This document shows positions 16,061 to 24,835 of a DNA stretch of 64,000 nt, piece by piece; the first letter of the stretch is position 1, and every line of letters starts with the position of its first letter. Both the position numbers and the translations under genes were made by a program. Below the pieces are notes generated by a model that saw only the letters and a program-made list of their open reading frames with translations, was not told the DNA's origin and did not search any database. This DNA is from Polyangiaceae bacterium (GTDB lineage: Bacteria; Myxococcota_A; Polyangia; Polyangiales; Polyangiaceae): contig JAHBVX010000001.1 in assembly GCA_019637295.1 (NCBI GenBank), positions 223,501 to 287,500 on the forward strand. Direction: 5' to 3'.

Positions 16061-18858
16061 GGGCGTCGCCTCCGCCGCCGGCCGAGGCCGAGCGCGGCGA
16101 GCAGCAACGCGCCAGCCCACGGCGCCGCTCCACCGCCGGACACTCCCGCCGTGCGGCAGGTGCAGCCGGTGCCTGCGAGGTTGACCGTCGTGAACGCGGG
16201 TGAGGTCGCCGTGGTGCTGACGACGCAGTCGTTCGGATCGTCGACGTCCGCCCCGGCGAGGCATTGGCGTAGACGGTAGTACACGCGACCCTCGCCTCCG
16301 GCGGCAGCTCGCACCGCGTCGCGCCACTCCGCGTCGGGCGCCACGCGCCGCGCGAAGCCGGACGGGGCACAGTTGACGCGCTGAAACCAGTCGATGTTCA
16401 GCTCCACCCGCGCGAAGTAACCTGCCGTCGAGAACGTTGGTGCATCGCTCAGCTCGAGCCAGACGACCGCGTTCGCGCCGCTGCTCTGGTACGCCGTGCC
16501 GATCGGGGCAAACAAGTCGAAGGTGGGCAGCGGTGCGTCGACTGCGTCGGGGTCGTGATTCCAGCGGAGCGGTCCCGACGCGGTGAGCGTGAGGGCGCTC
16601 ACGGCTCTAGCCTTCGACGGAGCGCAGAAGTTGGGGTCGGTGCTCTGGGCACCGCACGAGAAGCGTTGCCGGGCGTCGATATCGGCCACCGCACCGCCCC
16701 CCACAGCGAGGACGGCGTGCGCGGAGAACACACCCTTCTCGGCGAACGCAGCGCGGGCCGTGTGCTCGTAGCGGCGCGTCAGGACGCTGGGCTGCGCTCT
16801 GAGATACTCGATCAGGTACTGAAGGTAGATGATCTCGTTGTCATCGAGCTTCTTCAGCGCGCGCTCGGCCTCGAGCATGTGCTGCCCGTGGACGGCGGGA
16901 CCTTTGCCGCCCTCGCGCAGCCGCTCCTGGTAGAGGTGCAGCGCTCCGCCGATGACGAGCCGCCGCAGGGGCGTGTACTGCTGCCCCGGTGCGCTGCAGG
17001 CGTCGTCCTCGGAGCTGGACCAGTAGCCGAACACGGCGTCGTTGCAGAGGCTGCGGACCTGGCCCGCGCCCCCGCCGTACCCCTCCCGGTCGTCGCAGCT
17101 CGACAGCAACGCAGGCAGCGCGCTCGCGGGCGCGGCCAGCGTGCCAATGACACCTCGCTCCACCTCCGCCGAAGCGAAGGCGTCCGCGAGCCCCTCCAAG
17201 ATCTCCACGCGCCGCGTACACGACGGTTTGGGGGTACACTGCGGCTCGCTGAACGGGAACAACACGTCGGTGCCCCCGAACCTCGTCCACTTGTCGTCCT
17301 TGGCCAGGGACTCTTGGATGTGATGGTGATACTCGTGGGCGAAGATGGACCGCTCGCCTGTGCCGTCCGCCACCGACGCGCTGCTTCCGGCACCGAAGTC
17401 GCCCATCCGGATCAGAGTCTGGCCCGCGCGGGCGGCGTTGTATTTCGACTGGTTCGGGATGTCGTCGAGGGTCGGATCCCAGTGCACGGTGAGCTCGGTG
17501 CGGAACCGGTCTTGCCCGTCGGGCGAGAAGCGGGCGTCGAGCAGGCGGTAGAACTGCTGCAGCTTTGCGGCGGTGTAGTAGGCCTGCAGCTCGGCGTGGT
17601 GGGCCGGCCCGTAGGGGCGCTGAGATGCCTGATCGGGAAACTGGCGCGCGTAGTCGCGGAGGGCGATCGGGTCCGTCGGCCTGCTCGTGACCTCCCAGAA
17701 GCTGCCGTGCACCGCCGACGCACCGGCGATGTCCGCGTTGAAGAACAGCTCCTGGGCGGTGGGCGCCTCGTAGTCGAGGCGCGCCGCGACCAGCGGCTGG
17801 GTGTACTGCCCGGTATCAGGCTCGCGCAGCGCGTCGTTCCAGCAGATGGCGAAGCCGCTCGGATACGCCGCGGCGGTGCTCGGTGGCTTGCAGCTCACCC
17901 GGCCCGGCTGGACGGGCGCGGTGTCGAGGATCGTCTGCCCGGCGCCGACCGGGATCGCCGCGTCGAGGGTTCTTGGCTCCGCCGTGTAGTCCGGCTCGTA
18001 ACCGCGGAACGAGAAGGGGCGGGTGTTGTCGCCGACCGTCAGCACGTTCGCGCTGCCGTCGAGGATCACGATGCGCTCGTGGACGCTGTTGGAGCGCACC
18101 ACGTAGAACCTGGCCTGCGCGAGCGAGGCGGTGGCGACGTAGCGCCGCTCCAGATCTGCGTACGGCGCGCGAAGCAGGCCGGACGCCGTGCGTGCGCGCG
18201 CGAGCGCCACGGCGTCGGGTCGCGGGAAGGGCTCGAAGCGCGTGACCGTCTGCTCCGGGATGCGACACGACAGCGTCGCGCAGGACGTCGAGCCGGACTC
18301 GACGCTCAGCAGGCAGCGCGCGGGGGACAGGTGCACGCCGCCTCGCGTGAAGCCGACCCGCCAGGTCCGGAGCGTCGCGCCCTCGTCGCGGAGCTGCCGG
18401 GTCACGGTCAGCTCCGGCGTCGCAGGCACGGAGTGTGCGCCGAGGCGGATGGCGGCGTCGGCGAGCGCCTCGATCTCGCGAGGGCTCGGGCTGGGGCTCG
18501 GCAGCTCGATGCCCGACCAGAACAGCATTCCCATGCCGGGTGTCTCTTGCAGCGTGGCCGCGCGAAACGCGCGCTCCTGGAGCGCGTCGAGTTGGTCGGG
18601 TCCGTAGCCCGGCGCCGCGTGCAAGCCGTGTGACACCGGCGCACCGAGCGGGTCGGCCCCGATGGGTCGCTGATGCTGCCAGCAGCTACCTTCTGGAAGA
18701 GGCGGGTCGGTCTCGCGAGCGCCGGGATCCGCAGGCTCGCCGGGCGCGGGCGCGAGCGGCTGCGCCCGCGCCCCCAGCTCCGAGCGCCCATCGGACGTAC
18801 AACCGACCGAGCCTACCACTGAGAGAGAGAGAGCGAGAGAGAGAGAGCCGCGTCGCAT
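16057..18858 (-). CDS. Large lipoprotein with HExxH zinc-protease motif and MYXO-CTERM-like tail
   Basis: A 933-residue secreted protein. ATG 18858 has a strong GGAGG Shine-Dalgarno and gives a signal peptide (LSLALSLSVVGSVGC) with a lipobox. The middle contains FAHEYHHHIQESL (H508-E-Y-H-H512), the zinc-binding and catalytic motif of gluzincin-type metalloproteases, inside a helical stretch. The last 40 residues are a Cys-containing TCRTAG, a Gly-rich spacer, a hydrophobic segment (WAGALLLAALGLG) and an Arg cluster, like the myxobacterial MYXO-CTERM sorting signal. Having both a lipobox and a MYXO-CTERM tail would be unusual. Upstream of the SUMF1-like gene in one operon. Confidence 0.8.
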   Translation of the reverse strand: MRRGSLSLALSLSVVGSVGCTSDGRSELGARAQPLAPAPGEPADPGARETDPPLPEGSCWQHQRPIGADPLGAPVSHGLHAAPGYGPDQLDALQERAFRAATLQETPGMGMLFWSGIELPSPSPSPREIEALADAAIRLGAHSVPATPELTVTRQLRDEGATLRTWRVGFTRGGVHLSPARCLLSVESGSTSCATLSCRIPEQTVTRFEPFPRPDAVALARARTASGLLRAPYADLERRYVATASLAQARFYVVRSNSVHERIVILDGSANVLTVGDNTRPFSFRGYEPDYTAEPRTLDAAIPVGAGQTILDTAPVQPGRVSCKPPSTAAAYPSGFAICWNDALREPDTGQYTQPLVAARLDYEAPTAQELFFNADIAGASAVHGSFWEVTSRPTDPIALRDYARQFPDQASQRPYGPAHHAELQAYYTAAKLQQFYRLLDARFSPDGQDRFRTELTVHWDPTLDDIPNQSKYNAARAGQTLIRMGDFGAGSSASVADGTGERSIFAHEYHHHIQESLAKDDKWTRFGGTDVLFPFSEPQCTPKPSCTRRVEILEGLADAFASAEVERGVIGTLAAPASALPALLSSCDDREGYGGGAGQVRSLCNDAVFGYWSSSEDDACSAPGQQYTPLRRLVIGGALHLYQERLREGGKGPAVHGQHMLEAERALKKLDDNEIIYLQYLIEYLRAQPSVLTRRYEHTARAAFAEKGVFSAHAVLAVGGGAVADIDARQRFSCGAQSTDPNFCAPSKARAVSALTLTASGPLRWNHDPDAVDAPLPTFDLFAPIGTAYQSSGANAVVWLELSDAPTFSTAGYFARVELNIDWFQRVNCAPSGFARRVAPDAEWRDAVRAAAGGEGRVYYRLRQCLAGADVDDPNDCVVSTTATSPAFTTVNLAGTGCTCRTAGVSGGGAAPWAGALLLAALGLGRRRRRRP
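18821..18845. repeat. GA dinucleotide microsatellite in a signal-peptide coding region
   Basis: (GA)6-GC-(GA)5-G, lying at codons 5-13 of the HExxH lipoprotein gene, where it encodes the alternating Leu/Ser of the signal peptide. Gain or loss of a dinucleotide would shift the frame immediately after the start. Confidence 0.85.
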
Positions 18859-19004
18859 TTCTAGACCTCCCCGCGGCCACCCCGCGTTGAGTTGAAGAAT
18901 GACGGCCTCGGCGTTGAAGCGCAACCGCCAGGAGACAGCGCAAACGACGTTTGGTGCGCGGGTGTGCGATGGCGTCGCACACCTTCGGCGCGACTAGTCT
19001 CACC

Positions 19005-19215
19005 TCATCCGTCCCCCCGTAGTCTCTTTCCGTGCATCCCCGTGGCGCCGACGCGACCCCGCCGAGCACCTGCTCGCTCTGGCAGCGCGTCCTGCACGTT
19101 CACCTCGTGGAACGAGAGGCGGCGATGCTCGCTGTCGCGCAGAAGAAGCTCGAAGCTCGGCGAGCTCGGAGCGAAGAACGTCACGTTGCACCTCGCCTTG
19201 CAGTCGCTTGAAAGG
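19005..19215 (-). pseudogene. Possible C-terminal gene remnant
   Basis: The interval 18859-19273 has no intact gene. On the minus strand a frame ending with TGA at 19005 reads like real protein at its beginning (SDCKARCNVTFFAPSSPSFE, LLLRDSEHRRLSFHEVN) and then drifts into low-quality sequence. There is no start. It may be the decayed end of a gene cut by the lactate permease region. Family not recognised. Confidence 0.3.
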
Positions 19216-19273
19216 TCAGCAGGTCGTGGGCACCTCGCCGTCCCCGCGCCGCCCCGTCAGCGAAGGCGTTCGG

Positions 19274-20794
19274 TCACTGCAGGGCGATGAGGAGCGCCGT
19301 CACGACGCCGCCCGCGCCGGCGTAGACGAGGCAGAGCAGCAGGGTGGCGCGCATCACCTGGCCTTCGCGTCCAGACGCGAGCCCGACGGTCGCGGCACCG
19401 GCGATGATGTTGTGCGGGCTGATGATGTTGCCGATGGCGGCCCCGAAGTTCTGCGCGCCCAGCAGCGGCGCCACCGGCATACTCAGTGTCAGCGCCGTGG
19501 CCTGCTGAAACTCGGCGAAGAGAATGTTCGACGACGTGGCGGAGCCGGTGATGAAGGCGCCCAGCACGCCGATGAAGGGCGCGACCAGCGGCCAACCCGA
19601 GCCGATCGCGGCGGCTGCTGCTGCGAGGGCGTCGGTCATGCCGGCGTGCACCAGGATGCGCGAGAGGCCCAGCATCGCGGCGAGGGCGACCAGCACGAGG
19701 GTCAGGCGTCTTGCCGCGCCCGCCATCGCGGCGATCAGCTCGGCCCGGGTGCGCCCCTGCAGCGCGCCTCCCAGCAAGAAACCCGCGAAGAGGAGCGTTC
19801 CGGGGTGATACAGCGGCTCGAGCTTGCCGGAGAAGGCGCCCATCAGGGTCCAGTGCCAGCTGGCCTCGCGCATTAGGCTTCGGAGCGGCGGTATCAAGCG
19901 CGACGCCAGGATGAGCAAGAGCAGGACGAGGTAGGGCAGGACGGCCTTGATGACGTCGCGGAGGAGAGTGCCCTCGCGCTGGCTGACGTCGCTGCGCCCG
20001 CGCCCACTCGGACGGCTCCGCAGGATCACTGCGAAGACCGTGCCGCCGATGAGTGCGGCGCCGAGGGCAGGGAGCTCGGGTCCCACGACGGTGGCGACGG
20101 CGAAGTAGGGGACGAAGAACGATACCGCAGCCAGGGCGGGCCAGCGCCAGTCAAGAAGGCGGGGCCGCTCGGGTGCGGACATCACGAACAGGACGGCGAC
20201 TAGCATCCAGCCCAGGACGGCGTGGGGGAGCGCCGACGCGCGCGCCAGAGCGACGCCGGACTCCGTGGCGGCCAGCAGGGGCAGGACCGGCGTGCCGATC
20301 GCGCCGAAGGAGACACCGGCGGCATGGCCGATCAGGGCGAGCGTCACTGCGCGCACCGGAGTGAAGCCAAGTCCGACGAGGATCGGCGCGGCCAGCGCGA
20401 CCGGCGTGCCGAAGCCCGCAACACCCTCCATGAACAATCCAAAGAACCAAGCTACCAGCAGCACCAAGATGCGGGGATCCTCCGACAGGCGCGACAGGGC
20501 GCGCTGGAGCACGTCGAAGGCGCCCGAGCGCTGCTGCAGCTCGTAGATGCAGAGCGCGGGGAAGATGATCCAGAGAATGCTCGCGGTGGTGAAGAGGGCC
20601 TCGGCCATCGCGCCACCCACGGCCAGCGCCGGACCGAGCTGCGGGTAGGTCTGGCTGCCGAGGCCGAAGACGCCGACACCGAGGACCAGCGCGGTCGCCA
20701 GGCCCAGGAGGCCCGCGCTGGCGGCGCGCCAGTGAAGGCCGGCCAGCGCGACGATGACCAGCGCGATGGGGATCGAGGCCAGGAGCGCGTGCAT
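19274..20794 (-). CDS. lctP: L-lactate permease family transporter
   Basis: A 506-residue polytopic membrane protein of the lactate permease (LctP/LldP) family with about 12-14 hydrophobic helices. Family-typical segments are ILWIIFPALCIYELQQRSGA, LFMEGVAGFGTPVALAAPIL, LALIGHAAGVSFGAIGTPVL and, near the end, FIGVLGAFITGSATSSNILF and GAAIGNIISPHNIIAGAATV, the last holding the conserved NxxSPHN loop. It takes up lactate (or glycolate) with protons. It starts 7 bp after the stop of a D-2-hydroxyacid dehydrogenase gene, so uptake and oxidation or formation of lactate are in one operon. Confidence 0.92.
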   Translation of the reverse strand: MHALLASIPIALVIVALAGLHWRAASAGLLGLATALVLGVGVFGLGSQTYPQLGPALAVGGAMAEALFTTASILWIIFPALCIYELQQRSGAFDVLQRALSRLSEDPRILVLLVAWFFGLFMEGVAGFGTPVALAAPILVGLGFTPVRAVTLALIGHAAGVSFGAIGTPVLPLLAATESGVALARASALPHAVLGWMLVAVLFVMSAPERPRLLDWRWPALAAVSFFVPYFAVATVVGPELPALGAALIGGTVFAVILRSRPSGRGRSDVSQREGTLLRDVIKAVLPYLVLLLLILASRLIPPLRSLMREASWHWTLMGAFSGKLEPLYHPGTLLFAGFLLGGALQGRTRAELIAAMAGAARRLTLVLVALAAMLGLSRILVHAGMTDALAAAAAAIGSGWPLVAPFIGVLGAFITGSATSSNILFAEFQQATALTLSMPVAPLLGAQNFGAAIGNIISPHNIIAGAATVGLASGREGQVMRATLLLCLVYAGAGGVVTALLIALQ

Positions 20795-20801
20795 GGTCGG
20801 C

Positions 20802-21815
20802 TCAGCGGTGGGGTGCGATCTTCTCGACTGAGATCTCGTGCACGGCCCGACCGGACTGGCCGTACGCGGTGATGTTCGCGAGGGTGGTGCGCGCGATCTG
20901 GGTCAGCGCTTCACGCGTGAAGAAGGCCTGGTGGCCGGTGATCAGCACGTTGGGGAAGGTCAGCAGGCGCGCGAAGACGTCGTCCTGGATGACCTTCGCG
21001 GAGAGGTCCTCGAAGAACAGGTCGGCCTCTTCCTCGTAGACATCGAGGCCCAGGCTGCCGATCACGCCCTCTTTCAGCCCCCGGATGACGGCGCGGGTGT
21101 CGATCACGGCGCCGCGGCTGGTGTTGATCAGCATCACGCCAGGCTTGAGTCTGCGCAGGGTGCTGGCGCCGATCAGGTGGTGGGTCTCGGGGGTCAGGGG
21201 GCAGTGCAGCGACAGGATGTCGGAGCGCGCGAAGATCTCGTCGCGTGAGACGTAGTCCATGCCGAGGTCCGTGCACACGGGATTGGGCGCGATGTCATGG
21301 CCGAGAAGCGTGCAGCCGAAACCGACGAGGATGCGCGCCAGCACCTCGCCAATCTTTCCAGTCCCGATGACGCCGACGGTCTTGCCCTGCAGATCGAAGC
21401 CGAGCAGCCCCTCGAGGGCAAAGTTGCCTTCCCGGACGCGGTTGTAGGCGCGGTGGATGTTGCGATTCAGCGCCAAGATCAGCGCGACGGTGTGTTCGGC
21501 GACGGCATGCGGGGAGTAAGCCGGCACGCGGGCGACGGTGAGCCCGAGCTCCCGGGCGGCGGCGAGATCGACGTGGTTGAACCCGGCGCTGCGCAGGGCG
21601 AGGAGGCGGACGCCGCTCGCGGCCAGGGCTTCGAGTACCGGGCGGCTGCAGTCGTCATTGACGAACGCACAGACGACCTTCGAGCCTTGGGCGAGCGCGG
21701 CGCTCTCGGGTGAGAGGCGCATTTCGAGGAATCGGAGGTCGTGGCCCCCGTCGGCGTTCGCAGCCTCTAGGAACTGGCGATCGTAGGGCTTGGTGCTGAA
21801 GACGCTCACTCTCAT
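20802..21815 (-). CDS. ldhA: D-2-hydroxyacid dehydrogenase, D-lactate dehydrogenase type
   Basis: A 337-residue NAD-dependent dehydrogenase that interconverts pyruvate and D-lactate (or a related 2-hydroxyacid). It begins [17 protein letters not shown], as LdhA proteins do. The NAD-binding domain shows [20 protein letters not shown]; the catalytic Arg lies in [19 protein letters not shown], the Glu in [16 protein letters not shown] and the His in TGHQAFFT. The length is normal. ATG 21815 was chosen over an in-frame start 46 codons upstream because it matches the family N-terminus. Followed after 7 bp by the lactate permease gene. Confidence 0.9.
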   Translation of the reverse strand: MRVSVFSTKPYDRQFLEAANADGGHDLRFLEMRLSPESAALAQGSKVVCAFVNDDCSRPVLEALAASGVRLLALRSAGFNHVDLAAARELGLTVARVPAYSPHAVAEHTVALILALNRNIHRAYNRVREGNFALEGLLGFDLQGKTVGVIGTGKIGEVLARILVGFGCTLLGHDIAPNPVCTDLGMDYVSRDEIFARSDILSLHCPLTPETHHLIGASTLRRLKPGVMLINTSRGAVIDTRAVIRGLKEGVIGSLGLDVYEEEADLFFEDLSAKVIQDDVFARLLTFPNVLITGHQAFFTREALTQIARTTLANITAYGQSGRAVHEISVEKIAPHR

Positions 21816-21846
21816 GGGTACACTCTGCGCAGACTCCTCGCGCGGC

Positions 21847-22962
21847 TCAACTCGGTGGAGTGCAGCGGAAGTCTTCGTCGATCGTGATGGCCTTTCCGTC
21901 ATCCGGCAGCCCCGCGTCGGGATCGACGGGAGTCCCCCTGGGCAGCCAGGCACTCAGCGCGGGCCAGGCGAGCTGCAGGTTTCGCCAACCTCCGCGACTG
22001 GCGGGCTCGATGTGGACCCACGACGTCCGGGAGCGCTTCAGCGCGCCGATCACGTCACCGCCGGGGGCGTCGTACAGGCAGCTGCCCGCGTCGAAGCGCA
22101 GGCGCTCGCGTGGCTCCGGAGCTCGCACCCCGAACCCGGCGCTGCCGAAACCGACGGGGTCGAGCGCGAGGAGCTGCTGCCGCGCGACGAACCCTCGAAC
22201 CCGGAGCACCGCCGACTCGTAGACGACCTCGTGAAACCAACCCACGGTCCCGAGTTGAGTCACGTAGCGCGGTGGGTGCGCGTCCCTGTCGAAGCTCGCG
22301 CTCCTGAATCCACCGGGTCGGACGCGCAGCGTCGCGCCCGGCGCTAGGTGCCAACCCCGAGAGGACGCCTTCGAACCCGGCAAGGAGGTCGGGACGTTCG
22401 TCGCCGGTGGGAGAGGCCCCGGCGCGTAGACGTGGCCCAGAGCGGCGGACTCCATGAAGCCAAACGCGCGGAGGTGGCCGTCGACCGCGACTACGTCGAC
22501 GTGATCGCCCCGTGCTTCGCGACGCTCGATGATGGCGCCGGGTGCGACCATGGCTCCGGTCGATGCGGAGGTCTCGCTGGGCTTCTGCCGAAGCTCGGCG
22601 ACGCGGACTGCCACTTCACGGAGCTCGGCGTACCCGAGCCACACCGCCACCCGAAAGTCGGGGCGATCGATGGCGAGACGTGCGCGAGAGTCACCCTCCT
22701 CGAGCACCACGTCGCTGCGTCGCTGCAGGTCCGCGGCGACGTAGGCCCGTCTCGTGAAGCGTGCCTCGAAGCCCTCGGCGAGGAGCGCAAACACGGGTGG
22801 TGCGGGGCTCGCGGGTCTGGTCGACGCGCTCGCGTCTTCGAGGCCATGCGTGACCATCGGCTCCAAGGCGGCGGGCGGCGGAGGCGGACTCGGGTTGTCG
22901 CGAGAGCGCGGCGCGGGGGCACAGGCGATGGTCAAGCAGACCGGGAGCACACGTCCGAGCAC
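21847..22962 (-). CDS. Lipoprotein of unknown function
   Basis: About 371 residues with a lipobox ([10 protein letters not shown]) followed by a Pro-rich linker ([12 protein letters not shown]). The mature part is beta-rich with short conserved-looking turns ([91 protein letters not shown]); the last resembles SH3b-like repeats that bind peptidoglycan, without certainty. GTG 22962 gives the most compact signal peptide; ATG 23001 is an alternative. Divergent from the EamA transporter. Confidence 0.65.
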   Translation of the reverse strand: MLGRVLPVCLTIACAPAPRSRDNPSPPPPPAALEPMVTHGLEDASASTRPASPAPPVFALLAEGFEARFTRRAYVAADLQRRSDVVLEEGDSRARLAIDRPDFRVAVWLGYAELREVAVRVAELRQKPSETSASTGAMVAPGAIIERREARGDHVDVVAVDGHLRAFGFMESAALGHVYAPGPLPPATNVPTSLPGSKASSRGWHLAPGATLRVRPGGFRSASFDRDAHPPRYVTQLGTVGWFHEVVYESAVLRVRGFVARQQLLALDPVGFGSAGFGVRAPEPRERLRFDAGSCLYDAPGGDVIGALKRSRTSWVHIEPASRGGWRNLQLAWPALSAWLPRGTPVDPDAGLPDDGKAITIDEDFRCTPPS

Positions 22963-23074
22963 GGCGGATACGCTACAGGCATCCGCTCCTGGCGCAAGCA
23001 TCGAAGCGGTCCATGTCTGCTTCCCACGCCTAGATGGTATGCGAAGCTCAGCGAGCCCCATTCACTCCAATGCC

Positions 23075-23923
23075 ATGACGCCGCGCACTGCGCTTCTCAC
23101 CGCCGTCGCGATGGTGGCGTTCGCCACCAACTCGCTGCTCTGCCGCGCGGCGCTCGGCGCCGAGCGGATCGATGCGGCGAGTTTCGCCAGTGTGCGGGTG
23201 ATCTCCGGCGCGGTCGCGTTGCTGGTCATCCTCGCGCTCCGCGATCGCCGCCCGGCACTGCCCAAGGCCGACTGGCGCATGGTGGCGGCGCTGTTCGCCT
23301 ACGTCGCGTTCTTCTCCTTCGCCTACATCTGGCTCAGCGCTGGCACCGGCGCGCTTCTGCTGTTCGGCGCCGTGCAGCTCACCATGTTCGCCGTCGCGCT
23401 TCATGGCGGCGAGCGCTTCACCGCTCTGTCGTGGGTCGGCTTCGCCGCAGCGCTCCTGGGGCTGGTCTGGTTGGTCGCGCCGGGCGTCACCGCGCCGGAT
23501 GCCATCGGTGCGGCGCTGATGGTCGTCGCCGGGATCGCCTGGGGCGCCTATTCGCTGCTCGGGCGGGGCGCAGCCGATCCGCTCGCAGCCACCGCCAGCA
23601 ATTTCGCCCACGCCGTGCCGCTGGTCGCCGTCGTCAGCCTGGTCTTCTGGCGGGACTTCGACATCTCGGCACGCGGGGTCGCGCTCGCCGTCGTCTCTGG
23701 GGCGCTGGCGTCGGGCTGCGGCTATGTCATCTGGTACGCAGCGCTCCGCGGCCTGACCGCCACCCGCGCCGCCACCGTGCAGCTGTCGGTGCCTGCGATT
23801 GCGGCGCTCGGCGGCGTCCTCTTGATATCCGAAGAGCTGACCCTTCGCCTCATGGTCGGTTCGGCGGCCACCATCGGCGGCGTCGCGATGGTGCTCTCCC
23901 AGCGGGCGGCGAAACGCGTGTAA
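23075..23923 (+). CDS. EamA/DMT-family transporter
   Basis: A 282-residue membrane protein with ten hydrophobic helices arranged as two EamA repeats: repeat one with MVAFATNSLLCRAALGAERI and AYIWLSAGTGALLLFGAVQL, repeat two with GIAWGAYSLLGRGAADPLAA and VIWYAALRGLTATRAATVQL, SVPAIAALGGVLLI. Members export metabolites or amino acids (drug/metabolite transporter superfamily). ATG 23075 begins right at the first helix. Substrate unknown. It may share a promoter region with the cysteine-rich peptide gene 69 bp downstream, but there is no overlap. Confidence 0.9.
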   Translation: MTPRTALLTAVAMVAFATNSLLCRAALGAERIDAASFASVRVISGAVALLVILALRDRRPALPKADWRMVAALFAYVAFFSFAYIWLSAGTGALLLFGAVQLTMFAVALHGGERFTALSWVGFAAALLGLVWLVAPGVTAPDAIGAALMVVAGIAWGAYSLLGRGAADPLAATASNFAHAVPLVAVVSLVFWRDFDISARGVALAVVSGALASGCGYVIWYAALRGLTATRAATVQLSVPAIAALGGVLLISEELTLRLMVGSAATIGGVAMVLSQRAAKRV

Positions 23924-23992
23924 GGCCATCGTCCGCCGTGCGTCTGCTGTTCATGACGCGGCAGAAGCCGCCCCAGAATCGGAGAATCCACC

Positions 23993-24148
23993 ATGAATCA
24001 CGCCAAAGACTGCCCTTGTAGCCCCCGCGCCAACACCGGTGCTTGCCCTTGCGGCCCGAGCTGCCCCTGTGGGCCCGACTGCGGCTGTCCGGGCGGCTGT
24101 GACGGTGCCCGTCGCCGCCACGACCGGGACCTGGCACACTGGGCATGA
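23993..24148 (+). CDS. 51-residue metallothionein-like Cys-rich peptide
   Basis: A short gene with a GGAG ribosome-binding site 8 bases before its ATG. The product has nine Cys at positions 7, 9, 18, 20, 24, 26, 30, 32 and 36, forming four C-x-C pairs (CPC, CPC, CPC, CGC) with Gly/Pro between, plus His3, His43 and His49 in a basic tail. It has no signal peptide. The spacing and composition are those of a metal-thiolate cluster peptide. Its stop is 3 bp before the start of an ECF sigma factor that itself ends in a Cys cluster, so the two form a metal-linked operon. Zn, Cu or Cd binding is inferred from the Cys pattern only. Confidence 0.75.
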   Translation: MNHAKDCPCSPRANTGACPCGPSCPCGPDCGCPGGCDGARRRHDRDLAHWA

Positions 24149-24151
24149 ACC

Positions 24152-24739
24152 ATGAGCGCGCTCGACGACCACTCTGAGTCGATGAGCTCGGGCCCTGCGC
24201 TCGATGCGACCGCCGTCCACACGTTGGTCGGGTCGCATCGAGCGTTGCTCGCGTTCATCGAGAGCCGGGTCGGTAGCCGTGCCCTGGCGGAGGACATCCT
24301 GCAGGATGCGTTCGTGCGCGGCTTGACCCGGAGCGACGACGTGGAGTCCACGGTCGCGTGGTTCTATCGCGTGCTCCGCAATGCGATCATCGACCGCGCG
24401 CGCCGGCAGGGAGCGGAACGACGTGCGCTCGATGCCTTCGCGCGCGAGCTCGGGGACGCGACCGTTGGGCCCGTCGAGGCACGACAAACGGCCTGCCAGT
24501 GCTTGCTCTCTCTTGCCCAGACGCTCGAGCCCAGCTACCGGAGCGCGATTCAGCGGGTGGACGTGGAGGGCCAGAGCGTCAAGGAGTTCGCCTTGGCCGA
24601 GGGCATCTCGGACAACAACGCCTCGGTGCGCCTGCACCGCGCGCGCCGCGCCTTGCGCAAACGCGTCATGCAGAGCTGCGGGACATGCGCCCAGCACGGC
24701 TGCCTGGATTGCCACTGCGGAGCAGCGGCCCCTCGCTGA
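24152..24739 (+). CDS. ECF-type RNA polymerase sigma factor with Cys-rich C-terminal tail
   Basis: A 195-residue sigma-70-family protein. Region 2 covers about residues 25-95 (FIESRVGSRALAEDILQDAF and VAWFYRVLRNAIIDRARR) and region 4 about 115-170 (LEPSYRSAIQRVDVEGQSVK, EGISDNNASVRLHRARRALR). The tail after region 4 is CGTCAQHGCLDCHC: five Cys and two His in 14 residues, with two further Cys between regions 2 and 4. Cys-rich C-termini let CorE-type ECF factors of myxobacteria sense copper, cadmium or zinc directly without an anti-sigma factor, and none is encoded here. With the metallothionein-like gene just upstream, metal-responsive control is the likely role. Confidence 0.85.
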   Translation: MSALDDHSESMSSGPALDATAVHTLVGSHRALLAFIESRVGSRALAEDILQDAFVRGLTRSDDVESTVAWFYRVLRNAIIDRARRQGAERRALDAFARELGDATVGPVEARQTACQCLLSLAQTLEPSYRSAIQRVDVEGQSVKEFALAEGISDNNASVRLHRARRALRKRVMQSCGTCAQHGCLDCHCGAAAPR

Positions 24740-24835
24740 GCAACCGAAGCCTGGCTACTTGACGGCTGCGCGAGGCGCGCACCCTGCGGTGGCTTCAGCG
24801 CCGCAGTGCGGTGCGCCCCGCGTTTCCGCGTCGCG

